From assembly GCF_026341855.1 (NCBI RefSeq), contig NZ_JAPENW010000001.1:6253001-6317000 (forward strand): 64,000 bases of DNA, read 5' to 3'. This DNA is from Streptomyces sp. NBC_00568. Lineage in GTDB: Bacteria; Actinomycetota; Actinomycetes; Streptomycetales; Streptomycetaceae. A model generated the notes under the pieces. It was not told the DNA's origin and did no database searches. It saw only the letters and a program-made list of their open reading frames with translations. This document shows positions 15,262 to 23,004 of this stretch, in pieces; within the stretch, counting starts at the first letter, position 1; the number at the start of each line of letters is the position of its first letter. The position numbers were made by a program, and so were the translations under genes.

Positions 15262-16023
15262 ATGACCACTCTCCCCGAACTCTCGGGCAAGGTCGCGCTC
15301 ATCACGGGCGCGAGCCGCGGCATCGGCTACGGCGTCGCGGAGGCCCTCGTGGCCCGCGGCGACCGCGTCTGCATCACCGGCCGCAACGAGGACGCCCTCA
15401 AGGAGGCCGTCGAGACGCTCGGCGCCGACCGCGTCATCGGTGTGGCCGGCAAGGCCCACGACGAGGCCCACCAGGCCGTCGCCGTGGAGCGCACCATGGA
15501 GGCCTTCGGGCGCATCGACTTCCTGGTCAACAACGCCGGTACGAACCCGGTGTTCGGGCCGATGGCCGAGCTGGACCTCAATGTGGCGCGCAAGGTCTTC
15601 GAGACCAACGTCGTCTCCGCGCTCGGCTTCGCCCAGCAGACCTGGAAGGCCTGGCAGAGCGAGAACGGCGGCGCGATCGTCAACATCGCCTCCGTGGCAG
15701 GCCTCGCCCCCTCGCCGTTCATCGGCGCGTACGGCGTCAGCAAGGCCGCGATGATCAACCTGACCGTGCAGCTGGCGCACGAGTTCGCGCCCAAGGTCCG
15801 GGTCAACGCGATCGCGCCCGCCGTGGTGAAGACGAAGTTCGCGGCCGCGCTGTACGAGGGCCGTGAGGCGGAGGCCGCCGCGGCCTACCCGCTCGGCCGG
15901 CTCGGCGTGCCCTCCGACATCGGCGGCGCCGCCGCGTTCCTCACCTCGCAGCAGTCGGACTGGGTCACCGGTCAGACGCTCGTGGTCGACGGCGGGATCT
16001 TCCTCAACGCCGGAGTCGAGTGA
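15262..16023 (+). CDS. SDR family oxidoreductase
   Basis: 253 residues; ATG 17 bp after the fabG-like gene, with GGGGGAAA as ribosome binding site. Rossmann motif TGASRGIG (15-22), NNAG at 90-93, Ser144, Tyr157, Lys161 (YGVSK), so the SDR active site is intact. The C-terminus has VTGQTLVVDGG. Co-transcribed with the upstream FabG-like enzyme; together they suggest successive redox steps on an acyl or alcohol substrate. Confidence 0.92.
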   Translation: MTTLPELSGKVALITGASRGIGYGVAEALVARGDRVCITGRNEDALKEAVETLGADRVIGVAGKAHDEAHQAVAVERTMEAFGRIDFLVNNAGTNPVFGPMAELDLNVARKVFETNVVSALGFAQQTWKAWQSENGGAIVNIASVAGLAPSPFIGAYGVSKAAMINLTVQLAHEFAPKVRVNAIAPAVVKTKFAAALYEGREAEAAAAYPLGRLGVPSDIGGAAAFLTSQQSDWVTGQTLVVDGGIFLNAGVE

Positions 16024-16208
16024 CACGACGTCCGTGCGGACGCTGTCCGCGCGCCGGGGCCCTGCGCCCCGCGCGCGCGGGCAACCGGCCGGCATCTTGT
16101 CGGGAGTTGACGGAATCGGTGTCCGCTTCGAGGAGCGAGAAGTCCGGTATCCGGCGATTCGGCGGATTCACAGAGCTCTGACAACGTAGTCACAAATGTG
16201 CTGATCAA

Positions 16209-16245
16209 GTGCCCTGCCGGGAACATGGTTCCCCCGGCGGGGCAC
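16209..16245 (+). terminator. Strong hairpin between the SDR operon and SBP gene
   Basis: Thirteen-bp arms (GTGCCCTGCCGGG at 16209-16221, CCCGGCGGGGCAC at 16233-16245) with one T-G wobble and an 11-nt loop. It lies about 190 bp after the second SDR and 50 bp before the next gene, so it can end the SDR transcript. A small second hairpin (CTGCCG...CGGCAG) follows at 16257-16278. Confidence 0.6.
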
Positions 16246-16294
16246 TGCGGTATGGTCTGCCGACCCTTGGTACGGCAGATCGAGGAGCGTGCGC

Positions 16295-17875
16295 GTGTTC
16301 AACCGGAACCGGTGTCTTCGACAGCTTGCGGCGGTCACGTCCATAACCTTGGTGGCCGGGTGCGGCGTTCTCTCCTCGGGATCGTCCGACGACGAGGGAC
16401 CGATCGTGGTGGGCACCACCAGTGCCCCCAGCACGCTGGACCCGGCCGCCTCCTGGGACGGCTCGTGGGAGTTGTTCCGCAACATCTACCAGACGCTGCT
16501 GGGCTATCCCACCGGCTCGGTCACCCCGAAGCCCGACGCCGCCAAGAGCTGCGGGTTCACGGACGGATCCAATCGGACCTACCGCTGTGTGCTGCGTCCG
16601 GACATGAAGTTCTCCGACGGGGACCCCCTCGACGCCCGGGCGGTCAAGCACTCCATCGACCGGATCAGGAAGATCGGTGTACGCGGAGGCCCCGCCGGCC
16701 TGCTCGGCAGCCTCGACCGGGTCCAGGCGCTGAGCGAGCGCGAAGTCGTCTTCCACCTCAACAAGCCGGACGCCACGTTCCCGTTCGTCCTGGCCACGCC
16801 GGCGATGTCGATCGTCGACCCCGACGACTACCCCGCCGACGCCCTGCGCAAGGACAACAAGGTCTTCGGCTCCGGGCCCTACAGCCTGCGGTCCTACAAG
16901 GAGGGCCAGCAGGCCGAACTCGTCAGGAACGATCACTACGACGGCTTCGCCGAGCGCAAGAACAACGCGGTCACGATCCGTTACTTCCCGAGCTCGGCCC
17001 AGATGGTGAAGGCCCTGAGGGACAAGAAGATCGACGTCACCTACCGCGGCCTCGCCGCCGCGGACATCGTCGCCCTCCGGGGGCGAGGCTCCAAGTCGGA
17101 ACTCCAGCTCATCGACGGCACGGGCACCGAGATCAGTTACCTGGTCTTCAACCCGAAGGACAAGTGGGCCGGGAAGCTCGCGGTCCGCCAGGCGATCGCC
17201 CAGATCGTCGACCGGCCGGCCATCACGCACAAGGTCTACAAGGGCACCGTCGACCCGCTCTACTCGATGGTCCCCGCCGGCCTGATCGGGCACACCACCG
17301 TCTACTTCGACGACTACGGCAGGCCGAGCGCGCCCAAGGCCCGCAAGATCCTGCGGGACGCGGGCATCAACGAGCGTGTCCCGCTCACCCTCTGGTACAC
17401 CACGGACCGCTACGGCTCCGAGACGGCCCCGGAGTTCCGCGAACTCAAGAGCCAGCTCGAAGGCTCCGGCCTGTTCACCGTCACGCTCAAGAGCCGCCCC
17501 TGGAAGACCTACGAAGCGGGCTACCGCGACGGGGAGTACCCGGTGTTCGGCCGAGGCTGGTTCCCCGACTTCCCGGACGCCGAGAACTTCATCGCGCCCT
17601 TCGTCGGTCAGCAGAACGCGCTCGGTACGCCTTATCCGGCCTCGCGGATCACCGACGACCTGCTGCCCGAGTCGCGCGGCGTCAGCGACCGGGCGGCGGT
17701 GGTCAAGGAGTTCGAGGAGGCCCAGCAGATCCTGGTCGACGACGCCCGGCTGCTGCCTCTGTGGCAGGGCAGGCAGTACGTGGCCGCGAACGGGGAGATC
17801 TCGGGCGCCGAGCGGGCGCTCGACCCGTCGACGATCATGACGATGTGGGAGCTGGACCGTAAGACCAGCTGGTAG
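16295..17875 (+). CDS. ABC transporter solute-binding lipoprotein (SBP_bac_5, oligopeptide type)
   Basis: 526 residues from the GTG at 16295, which has GAGGAG 7 nt upstream; the GTG at 16289 is too close to it. A short basic N-terminus and hydrophobic stretch end in the lipobox LVAGC. Family motifs follow: APSTLDPAASWDGSWELFRNIYQTLLGY, then KFSDGDPLDARAVKHSIDRI and an SBP_bac_5 ending with LLPLWQGRQYVAANGEISG. It captures a peptide or similar solute outside the membrane for an ABC importer. The permease and ATPase genes are absent nearby, so it works with components encoded elsewhere. Perfect terminator downstream. Confidence 0.92.
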   Translation: MFNRNRCLRQLAAVTSITLVAGCGVLSSGSSDDEGPIVVGTTSAPSTLDPAASWDGSWELFRNIYQTLLGYPTGSVTPKPDAAKSCGFTDGSNRTYRCVLRPDMKFSDGDPLDARAVKHSIDRIRKIGVRGGPAGLLGSLDRVQALSEREVVFHLNKPDATFPFVLATPAMSIVDPDDYPADALRKDNKVFGSGPYSLRSYKEGQQAELVRNDHYDGFAERKNNAVTIRYFPSSAQMVKALRDKKIDVTYRGLAAADIVALRGRGSKSELQLIDGTGTEISYLVFNPKDKWAGKLAVRQAIAQIVDRPAITHKVYKGTVDPLYSMVPAGLIGHTTVYFDDYGRPSAPKARKILRDAGINERVPLTLWYTTDRYGSETAPEFRELKSQLEGSGLFTVTLKSRPWKTYEAGYRDGEYPVFGRGWFPDFPDAENFIAPFVGQQNALGTPYPASRITDDLLPESRGVSDRAAVVKEFEEAQQILVDDARLLPLWQGRQYVAANGEISGAERALDPSTIMTMWELDRKTSW

Positions 17876-17885
17876 CGGACCCGGG

Positions 17886-17917
17886 GACCGGTTGCCCGCA
17901 GAACAGGGCAACCGGTC
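17886..17917 (+). terminator. Intrinsic terminator after the SBP gene
   Basis: Perfect 12-bp arms GACCGGTTGCCC (17886-17897) and GGGCAACCGGTC (17906-17917) around an 8-nt loop, 10 bp after the stop. Confidence 0.85.
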
Positions 17918-17941
17918 GGTGACGCGGGTGACGGGAACCGA

Positions 17942-17964
17942 TTGTCAGTGGGCGACGGTAGGTT
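17942..17964 (+). promoter_or_regulatory. PafBC-type (RecA-independent) DNA-damage promoter of ung
   Basis: TTGTCAGTG (17942-17950), 8 nt, then TAGGTT (17959-17964) matches exactly the actinobacterial RecA-NDp consensus TTGTCRGTG-N8-TANNNT, recognised by PafBC with the main sigma factor. It lies 40 nt upstream of the ung GTG. Confidence 0.85.
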
Positions 17965-18003
17965 CTGTGGTCTGGAAGTCACCGCACATCGAAGGAAGTT
18001 GAC

Positions 18004-18687
18004 GTGACCGATATCGCCATGCTGCCCGAATCCTGGCGCGGCGTCCTGGGTGAGGAGCTGCAGCAGCCCTACTTCAAGGAACTCACCGAGTTCGTCGAGG
18101 AGGAGCGGGCGAAGGGTCCCGTCTATCCGCCGCGGGAGGAGGTCTTCGCCGCGCTCGACGCCACCCCGTACGACCGGGTGAAGGTGCTCGTCCTCGGTCA
18201 GGACCCGTACCACGGCGAGGGCCAGGGGCACGGCCTGTGCTTCTCGGTCCGTCCGGGCGTGAAGACGCCGCCGTCGCTGCGGAACATCTACAAGGAGATG
18301 AAGGAGGAGCTGGGCACCCCGATCCCGGACAACGGCTATCTGATGCCGTGGGCCGAGCAGGGCGTGCTGCTGCTCAACGCGGTGCTGACCGTCCGCTCCG
18401 GCGAGGCGAACTCGCACAAGGGCAAGGGCTGGGAGAAGTTCACGGACGCGGTCATCCGCGCGGTGGCCGACCGCCCCGACCCCGCGGTCTTCGTGCTGTG
18501 GGGCAACTACGCGCAGAAGAAGCTCCCGCTGATCGACGAGGAGCGGCACGTGGTGGTGAAGGGGGCACACCCCTCACCGCTGTCCGCGAAGAAGTTCTTC
18601 GGCTCGCGTCCCTTCACGCAGATCGATGAGGCCGTGGCCGCCCAGGGCCATGAGCCGATCGACTGGCGCATCCCGGACCTGGGCTGA
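18004..18687 (+). CDS. ung: Uracil-DNA glycosylase (family 1)
   Basis: 227 residues; GTG start with GAAGGAAG upstream. Both family-1 motifs are intact: the water-activating loop GQDPYHG at 65-71 (Asp67) and HPSPLSA at 189-195. It removes uracil from DNA, the first step of base excision repair, in the cytoplasm. The promoter carries a perfect PafBC-type motif, so induction after DNA damage independently of LexA/RecA is expected. A bulged hairpin ends the transcript. Confidence 0.97.
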   Translation: MTDIAMLPESWRGVLGEELQQPYFKELTEFVEEERAKGPVYPPREEVFAALDATPYDRVKVLVLGQDPYHGEGQGHGLCFSVRPGVKTPPSLRNIYKEMKEELGTPIPDNGYLMPWAEQGVLLLNAVLTVRSGEANSHKGKGWEKFTDAVIRAVADRPDPAVFVLWGNYAQKKLPLIDEERHVVVKGAHPSPLSAKKFFGSRPFTQIDEAVAAQGHEPIDWRIPDLG

Positions 18688-18695
18688 CCGCCGAG

Positions 18696-18731
18696 CCGCT
18701 GGCCAGGACCGTCACCGGCCTGGCCCAGCGG
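18696..18731 (+). terminator. Terminator after ung
   Basis: CCGCTGGCCAGG (18696-18707) pairs with CCTGGCCcAGCGG (18719-18731), twelve pairs with one bulged C, 11-nt loop, 8 bp after the stop. Confidence 0.75.
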
Positions 18732-18754
18732 CGTACGGGGGCGCCTGAGCGGGA

Positions 18755-18777
18755 TTGCCAGTGGCTCCGGCTAGCGT
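18755..18777 (+). promoter_or_regulatory. PafBC-type promoter variant upstream of 18810
   Basis: TTGCCAGTG (18755-18763), 8 nt, TAGCGT (18772-18777): one mismatch in the first block to TTGTCRGTG-N8-TANNNT, spacing exact. Transcription would start near 18784, ahead of the gene at 18810. Confidence 0.65.
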
Positions 18778-18809
18778 CGTGAAGGACAGTGACGAGCCTG
18801 GAGGACGCG

Positions 18810-19367
18810 GTGGCGGAGCAACAGGAGCAGGCGGCGCCGGACGCCATGATGACCCGGATCGGACAGGCCGTCATGCTGCACCACGCCGGTGACCGCGAGG
18901 AGGCCCGCGGCCGCTTCCTGCACCTGTGGGGTGAGATCGGCGAAGGCGGCGACGCCCTCCACCGCTGCACGCTGGCGCACTACATGGCCGACACCCAGGA
19001 CGACCCCGCTGACGAACTCGCCTGGGATCTGCGGGCCCTGGCGGCGGCCGAGGAGCTCACCGGCGACCGGATCGCCGAACGCCACCAGTCCCTCGCCGTC
19101 CGCGCGATCTACCCCTCGCTTCATCTGAACCTGGCCGCCGACTATGTGAAGCTCGGCCGCTCGGAGGCCGCCCGTACTCATCTGCGCCGGGCCCGTGGCG
19201 CGGTCGGCGTCCTCGGGGACGACCGGTACGGGGACGGCGTCCGCGCGGCGATCGGCCGCCTGGAGCTTCGCCTCGAGGACACCGGCACCCCGGCGGAGAC
19301 CGGCGGACCCGACCGTTTCGGCGGCCCCGGCGGCGAGACACTGGGACCGCCCAGACAGCGGCCCTGA
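18810..19367 (+). CDS. Small alpha-helical repeat protein (TPR-like), function unknown
   Basis: 185 residues from the GTG at 18810, which has GGAGG 5 nt upstream; a GTG at 18789 is too close to its own SD. Helical hairpins resembling TPR units are visible: MLHHAGDREEARGRFLHLWGEI, then LHLNLAADYVKLGRSEAARTHLRRARGAVG. The C-terminal 30 residues are Gly/Pro-rich and disordered. No membrane segment. It follows ung and has a PafBC-type promoter of its own, which suggests a damage-inducible protein. Confidence 0.7.
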   Translation: MAEQQEQAAPDAMMTRIGQAVMLHHAGDREEARGRFLHLWGEIGEGGDALHRCTLAHYMADTQDDPADELAWDLRALAAAEELTGDRIAERHQSLAVRAIYPSLHLNLAADYVKLGRSEAARTHLRRARGAVGVLGDDRYGDGVRAAIGRLELRLEDTGTPAETGGPDRFGGPGGETLGPPRQRP

Positions 19368-19506
19368 ACCCTGTCCCGCCCCGGCGCGTGGCCTCGAAGG
19401 CCGCCTCTCCGGGGTGTCTCACCGACCGACCGACCGGCTGGCTGGCCTGGCCCGCGACCGGGCCCGCGTCCTGGCCCGCGGTCCGGACAGGGTGCGGCGG
19501 GCTGCG

Positions 19507-19983
19507 TCAGTGTCCGTACGTCTTTGCGCAGATGACCGCCTCCGGGCTGTCCGCCGTCCAGCCCCCGTACTTCCTGCCGAGGGCGCAGAGATCAGACCTC
19601 TTCGGCAGGTCGGAGGTGCCGGGCGGGCGGGCGACGCGGGGTTTCGGATGCCGCGGCTCGGTATGCGGGGCCGGGCGGGAGCGCTGCGGAGGGGGCGCGG
19701 GAGCCACGGCCTGCGGTGCCTGGGGCGGGGGAGTCGCCCGGTGCCGGGCCGCCTCGTCGGGTGAGGGCTTCCATGAAGGGCCGACGCGCTCCAGTGCCTC
19801 CCGCGCCGGCGCCTGCACGATCTGAGGCCCCGCCTTGCTGTCCGGACGGGGCACGCCGGTCCCGGACGGTGCGGAAGGAGAGCCGGAGGCGGGCACCGGC
19901 TGGACGGTCATACAGCCGGAGAGGGCGGTGACTGCCACGGTGACCAGGAGCGTTGCGGTCGTCGTCGTTCGATACACCCACAC
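19507..19983 (-). CDS. Putative lipoprotein
   Basis: 158 residues from the GTG at 19983 (a GTG at 19977 is also possible). Signal peptide with a hydrophobic stretch ATLLVTVAVTALSGC ending in a lipobox Cys. A long Pro/Ala/Arg-rich linker leads to a conserved-looking tail SDLCALGRKYGGWTADSPEAVICAKTYGH, with two Cys 18 residues apart that could form a disulphide outside the membrane. I have seen similar tails in other Streptomyces hypothetical lipoproteins. Role unknown. Confidence 0.75.
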   Translation of the reverse strand: MWVYRTTTTATLLVTVAVTALSGCMTVQPVPASGSPSAPSGTGVPRPDSKAGPQIVQAPAREALERVGPSWKPSPDEAARHRATPPPQAPQAVAPAPPPQRSRPAPHTEPRHPKPRVARPPGTSDLPKRSDLCALGRKYGGWTADSPEAVICAKTYGH

Positions 19984-20159
19984 AACTCTGCTGGTTCCGG
20001 GCCGCTTTGGGGAGCGGAGAAGCCCAGGATGCCCCGCACGAGTGATCCTTCCGCTCCTCCGGCGGACGCGGAGACCGGCGAGCTGACCCGCCGCCGGGGT
20101 GCGCGGGTTCCTCCGGGGCGGGACCGGAGCCCCGGACGACCGCGGCGCCTGCCGGTGCC

Positions 20160-20750
20160 TCAGGGCGCCAGCATCCCCCTCAACAGCTCTCCCAGGCTTT
20201 CCCGCAGTGCGTCCAGGCCCGGCACCGAATCGTGGAACGACCCGGCCACGCACGAGAACATCAGCCCGTCGCACCACGCGGCCAGCGACAGGGCGTGCCG
20301 CGCGGGATCGTTCGAGCCGCCCGCCGTGACGAGCGCGGTCACTGGATCCCGGAAGCGTTGCCCGGCCGCGTCGAAGAACTCCCGCAGCTCGGGGCGCCGG
20401 GTCGCCTCGAGGGCGAGCTCGTAGCGGGCGACGCACAGCTCGCGATGACGGGTCAGGTACCGGTGCAGTGCCAGGGCGAGACCATGGGCGAGGGCATCGG
20501 GTCCGCCGCTCGGATCAGGCATCTCGTCGAGCGTCAGCACCTGCGCCTCGCGCTCCGCGAGCCTGCGTACCGCGGCCTCCAGCAGGGCGAGCCGGGTACG
20601 CGCGTGGTTCGAGGTCGAGCCCTGGGGAAGTCCCGCCGTCTCGTCGACCGCGCGGTGGGTCAGACCGCGCATCCCGCGTTCGGCGAGCAGACCGAGGGCG
20701 GTGTCGGCGATGAGCTCGGCGCGGGACGTACCGGGGTTGCGTACGGGCAT
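20160..20750 (-). CDS. TetR family regulator of the divergent monooxygenase operon
   Basis: 196 residues. N-terminal HTH (about 10-55: RAELIADTALGLLAERGMRGLTHRAVDETAGLPQGSTSNH) and a helical ligand domain. The start is probably leaderless: TAGGTT lies 6 nt upstream of the ATG. Two inverted repeats ACTACA..TGTAGT in the 122-bp gap to the divergent operon are its likely operators, so it should repress the monooxygenase genes and itself. Confidence 0.92.
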   Translation of the reverse strand: MPVRNPGTSRAELIADTALGLLAERGMRGLTHRAVDETAGLPQGSTSNHARTRLALLEAAVRRLAEREAQVLTLDEMPDPSGGPDALAHGLALALHRYLTRHRELCVARYELALEATRRPELREFFDAAGQRFRDPVTALVTAGGSNDPARHALSLAAWCDGLMFSCVAGSFHDSVPGLDALRESLGELLRGMLAP

Positions 20751-20770
20751 GGAGCCAACCTACCCCGCTC

Positions 20771-20818
20771 ACTACATCTGTAGTACGGTCAAGGCGTTCC
20801 TTCACTACAGCTGTAGTG
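20771..20818. promoter_or_regulatory. Two TetR operators, ACTACA-N2-TGTAGT
   Basis: ACTACA-TC-TGTAGT at 20771-20784 and the longer perfect palindrome CACTACAGCTGTAGTG at 20803-20818 are 33 bp apart centre to centre, about three helical turns, so two dimers would bind on one face. Confidence 0.85.
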
Positions 20819-20872
20819 AGGGGGTGGAGCGGCCGTCGCGCACCCGCGACGGCCGGGGGCCGAGGAGGAGTC

Positions 20873-22081
20873 ATGGCACAGGCACAGCCGGCGGCAGCGC
20901 GCGCCGTCGTCGTCGGAGGCGGCATTGGAGGCCTCACCGCGGCGGTGGCCCTCCACCTGCGTGGCTGGCGGGTCACCGTCCTCGAGCGCTCACCATCGCT
21001 CGCGCCGGTCGGCGCCGGAATCTCGCTGGCTCCCAACGCGCTGCGCGCGCTCGACGTGATCGGAGCGGGCGACGCCGTCCGGGAGCTCGCCGCCTGGCAG
21101 GGCGACGGCGGCATGCGCACCCCGAAGGGCCGCTGGGTGTCCCGGATCGACTCCGCCGCCCTCGCCGAACGTTTCGGCGGCCCCCTCGTGGTGCTGCACC
21201 GGGCCACGCTCATCGACAAGCTGGCCGCCCGGCTCCCGGAGGGGACTGTCCGCATGGCGGTCGCGGCGACCCTGGTCGACCCCGGCACACGAACGCGCCC
21301 TGCCCTCGTCCGCACACCGGACGGCGATCTGGAGGCCGAGCTGGTCGTCGGCGCCGACGGCATCCGGTCCGCCGTACGCCGGACGCTCTTCCCCACGCAC
21401 CCCGGGCCCGTGTACTCCGGCTTCACCACCTGGCGGATCGTGACGCCTGCGCCGGAGCTGCCCTTCGCGGCGCACGAAACCTGGGGCAGGCGCCGGATCT
21501 GGGGAACGCAGCCGCTCAAGGACGGCCGGATCTACGCGTACGGGGCTGCCCTCGCCCCCGCCGGTGAACGGGCCGCCGACGACGAACGACAGGAACTGCT
21601 GCGCCGCTTCGGCGACTGGCACGAGCCGATCCCGGCGCTGATCCGTGCCGCCGCCCCCGCGGACGTACTGCGTCACGACGTCCACCACATCGCCGAACCG
21701 CTGCCCGCCTTCCATCGCGGGCGGGCCGCCCTGCTCGGCGACGCCGCCCACGCCATGGCGCCGACCCTCGGGCAGGGCGGGAACCAGGCCATCGAGGACG
21801 CGATCGTGCTGGCTCACCACGCCGAACCGGCAGGGAGCGCCGACCTGGCTGCCTACTCGGCGGACCGGGGACCCCGCACGGCAGCCATCGCCCGAAAGGC
21901 CCTCCAGGTGGCCCGGATGAACATGATGGACAACCGCGCCGGCATCGCCCTGCGCAACACGGCGATCACGGCCTTGTCCAAGGCGGGGCCCGCGCTCTTC
22001 CTGCGGAGCTTCGACGGAATCGCCGACTGGCGCCCGCCGCAGCGGCCGTATGCTTCCGACGGGACCCGCGTCGGCAACTGA
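20873..22081 (+). CDS. FAD-dependent monooxygenase (aromatic hydroxylase type)
   Basis: 402 residues from the ATG at 20873 (SD GAGGAGGAG). FAD-binding GGGIGG at 15-20, a DG-type region (VVGADGIRSAVRRTLF) and the second FAD motif LLGDAAHAMAPTLGQGGNQAIEDA, all intact. This is the para-hydroxybenzoate-hydroxylase superfamily: it uses NAD(P)H and oxygen to hydroxylate an aromatic or polyketide substrate. It is co-transcribed with a Gfo/Idh gene 11 bp downstream and probably repressed by the divergent TetR. Confidence 0.92.
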   Translation: MAQAQPAAARAVVVGGGIGGLTAAVALHLRGWRVTVLERSPSLAPVGAGISLAPNALRALDVIGAGDAVRELAAWQGDGGMRTPKGRWVSRIDSAALAERFGGPLVVLHRATLIDKLAARLPEGTVRMAVAATLVDPGTRTRPALVRTPDGDLEAELVVGADGIRSAVRRTLFPTHPGPVYSGFTTWRIVTPAPELPFAAHETWGRRRIWGTQPLKDGRIYAYGAALAPAGERAADDERQELLRRFGDWHEPIPALIRAAAPADVLRHDVHHIAEPLPAFHRGRAALLGDAAHAMAPTLGQGGNQAIEDAIVLAHHAEPAGSADLAAYSADRGPRTAAIARKALQVARMNMMDNRAGIALRNTAITALSKAGPALFLRSFDGIADWRPPQRPYASDGTRVGN

Positions 22082-22092
22082 AGGAGATCTCC

Positions 22093-23004
22093 GTGAAGGT
22101 CGGCTGCATCGGACTCGGCGACATCGCGCAGAAGGCGTACCTGCCGGTGCTCGGTGTGCAGCCCGGGGTCGAACTGCATCTGCAGACCCGGACGCCCGCC
22201 ACGCTCGACCGGGTCGCCGACAGCCTTCATCTGCCGCCGACGCAGCGCCACACCGACCTGGCGGACCTGCTGGCACAGGACCTCGACGCGGCGTTCGTGC
22301 ACGCGGCCACCGTCGCCCACCCCGAGATCGTCACGCGCCTGCTGGAGGCGGGCGTACCGACGTACGTCGACAAGCCGCTCGCCTACGAGCTGGCCGAATC
22401 GGAGCGGCTGGTACGTCTGGCGGAGGAGCGGAACGTCAGTCTCGCGGTCGGATTCAACCGGCGTCACGCGCCCGGATACGCGCAGTGCGTCGAGCACCCG
22501 CGCGAGCTGATCCTCATGCAGAAGAACCGCATAGGGCTGCCCGAGGAACCCCGCACGATGGTCCTCGACGACTTCATCCACGTCGTCGACACCCTGCGCT
22601 TCCTGGTGCCCGGTCCGGTCGACGACGTCACGGTGCGCGCCCGCACCGAGGACGGGCTGCTGCACCATGTCGTGCTCCAGCTCGCCGGAGACGGATTCAC
22701 GGCACTCGGTGTGATGAACCGGCTGAGCGGCTCGAACGAGGAGATCCTCGAGGTCTCGGGCCAGGACACCAAGCGACAGGTGGTCAACCTCGCCGAGGTG
22801 ATCGACCACAAGGGGCAGCCGACCGTGCGACGGCGCGGGGACTGGGTGCCGGTGGCCAGACAACGCGGCATCGAACAGGTGGTCCTCGCGTTCCTCGACG
22901 CCGTGCGCGCGGGGAAGGTGCTCAGCGCCCGGGACGCGCTGGCGACTCATGAGCTGTGCGAGCGGGTGGTACGAGCCGTTCAGGAGCAGTCCGCCGCAGC
23001 CTGA
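22093..23004 (+). CDS. Gfo/Idh/MocA family oxidoreductase
   Basis: 303 residues; GTG start with AAGGAGA overlapping the end of the monooxygenase gene, so the two are in one operon. Rossmann domain VGCIGLGDIAQKAYLPVL (1-20) and the family signature region YVDKPLAYELAESERLV (about 93-109). The C-terminal domain has the usual substrate-binding sheet with FNRRHAPGY. Sugar, inositol or keto-acid dehydrogenase; substrate unknown. The end overlaps the convergent lnt gene by 83 bp. Confidence 0.88.
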   Translation: MKVGCIGLGDIAQKAYLPVLGVQPGVELHLQTRTPATLDRVADSLHLPPTQRHTDLADLLAQDLDAAFVHAATVAHPEIVTRLLEAGVPTYVDKPLAYELAESERLVRLAEERNVSLAVGFNRRHAPGYAQCVEHPRELILMQKNRIGLPEEPRTMVLDDFIHVVDTLRFLVPGPVDDVTVRARTEDGLLHHVVLQLAGDGFTALGVMNRLSGSNEEILEVSGQDTKRQVVNLAEVIDHKGQPTVRRRGDWVPVARQRGIEQVVLAFLDAVRAGKVLSARDALATHELCERVVRAVQEQSAAA

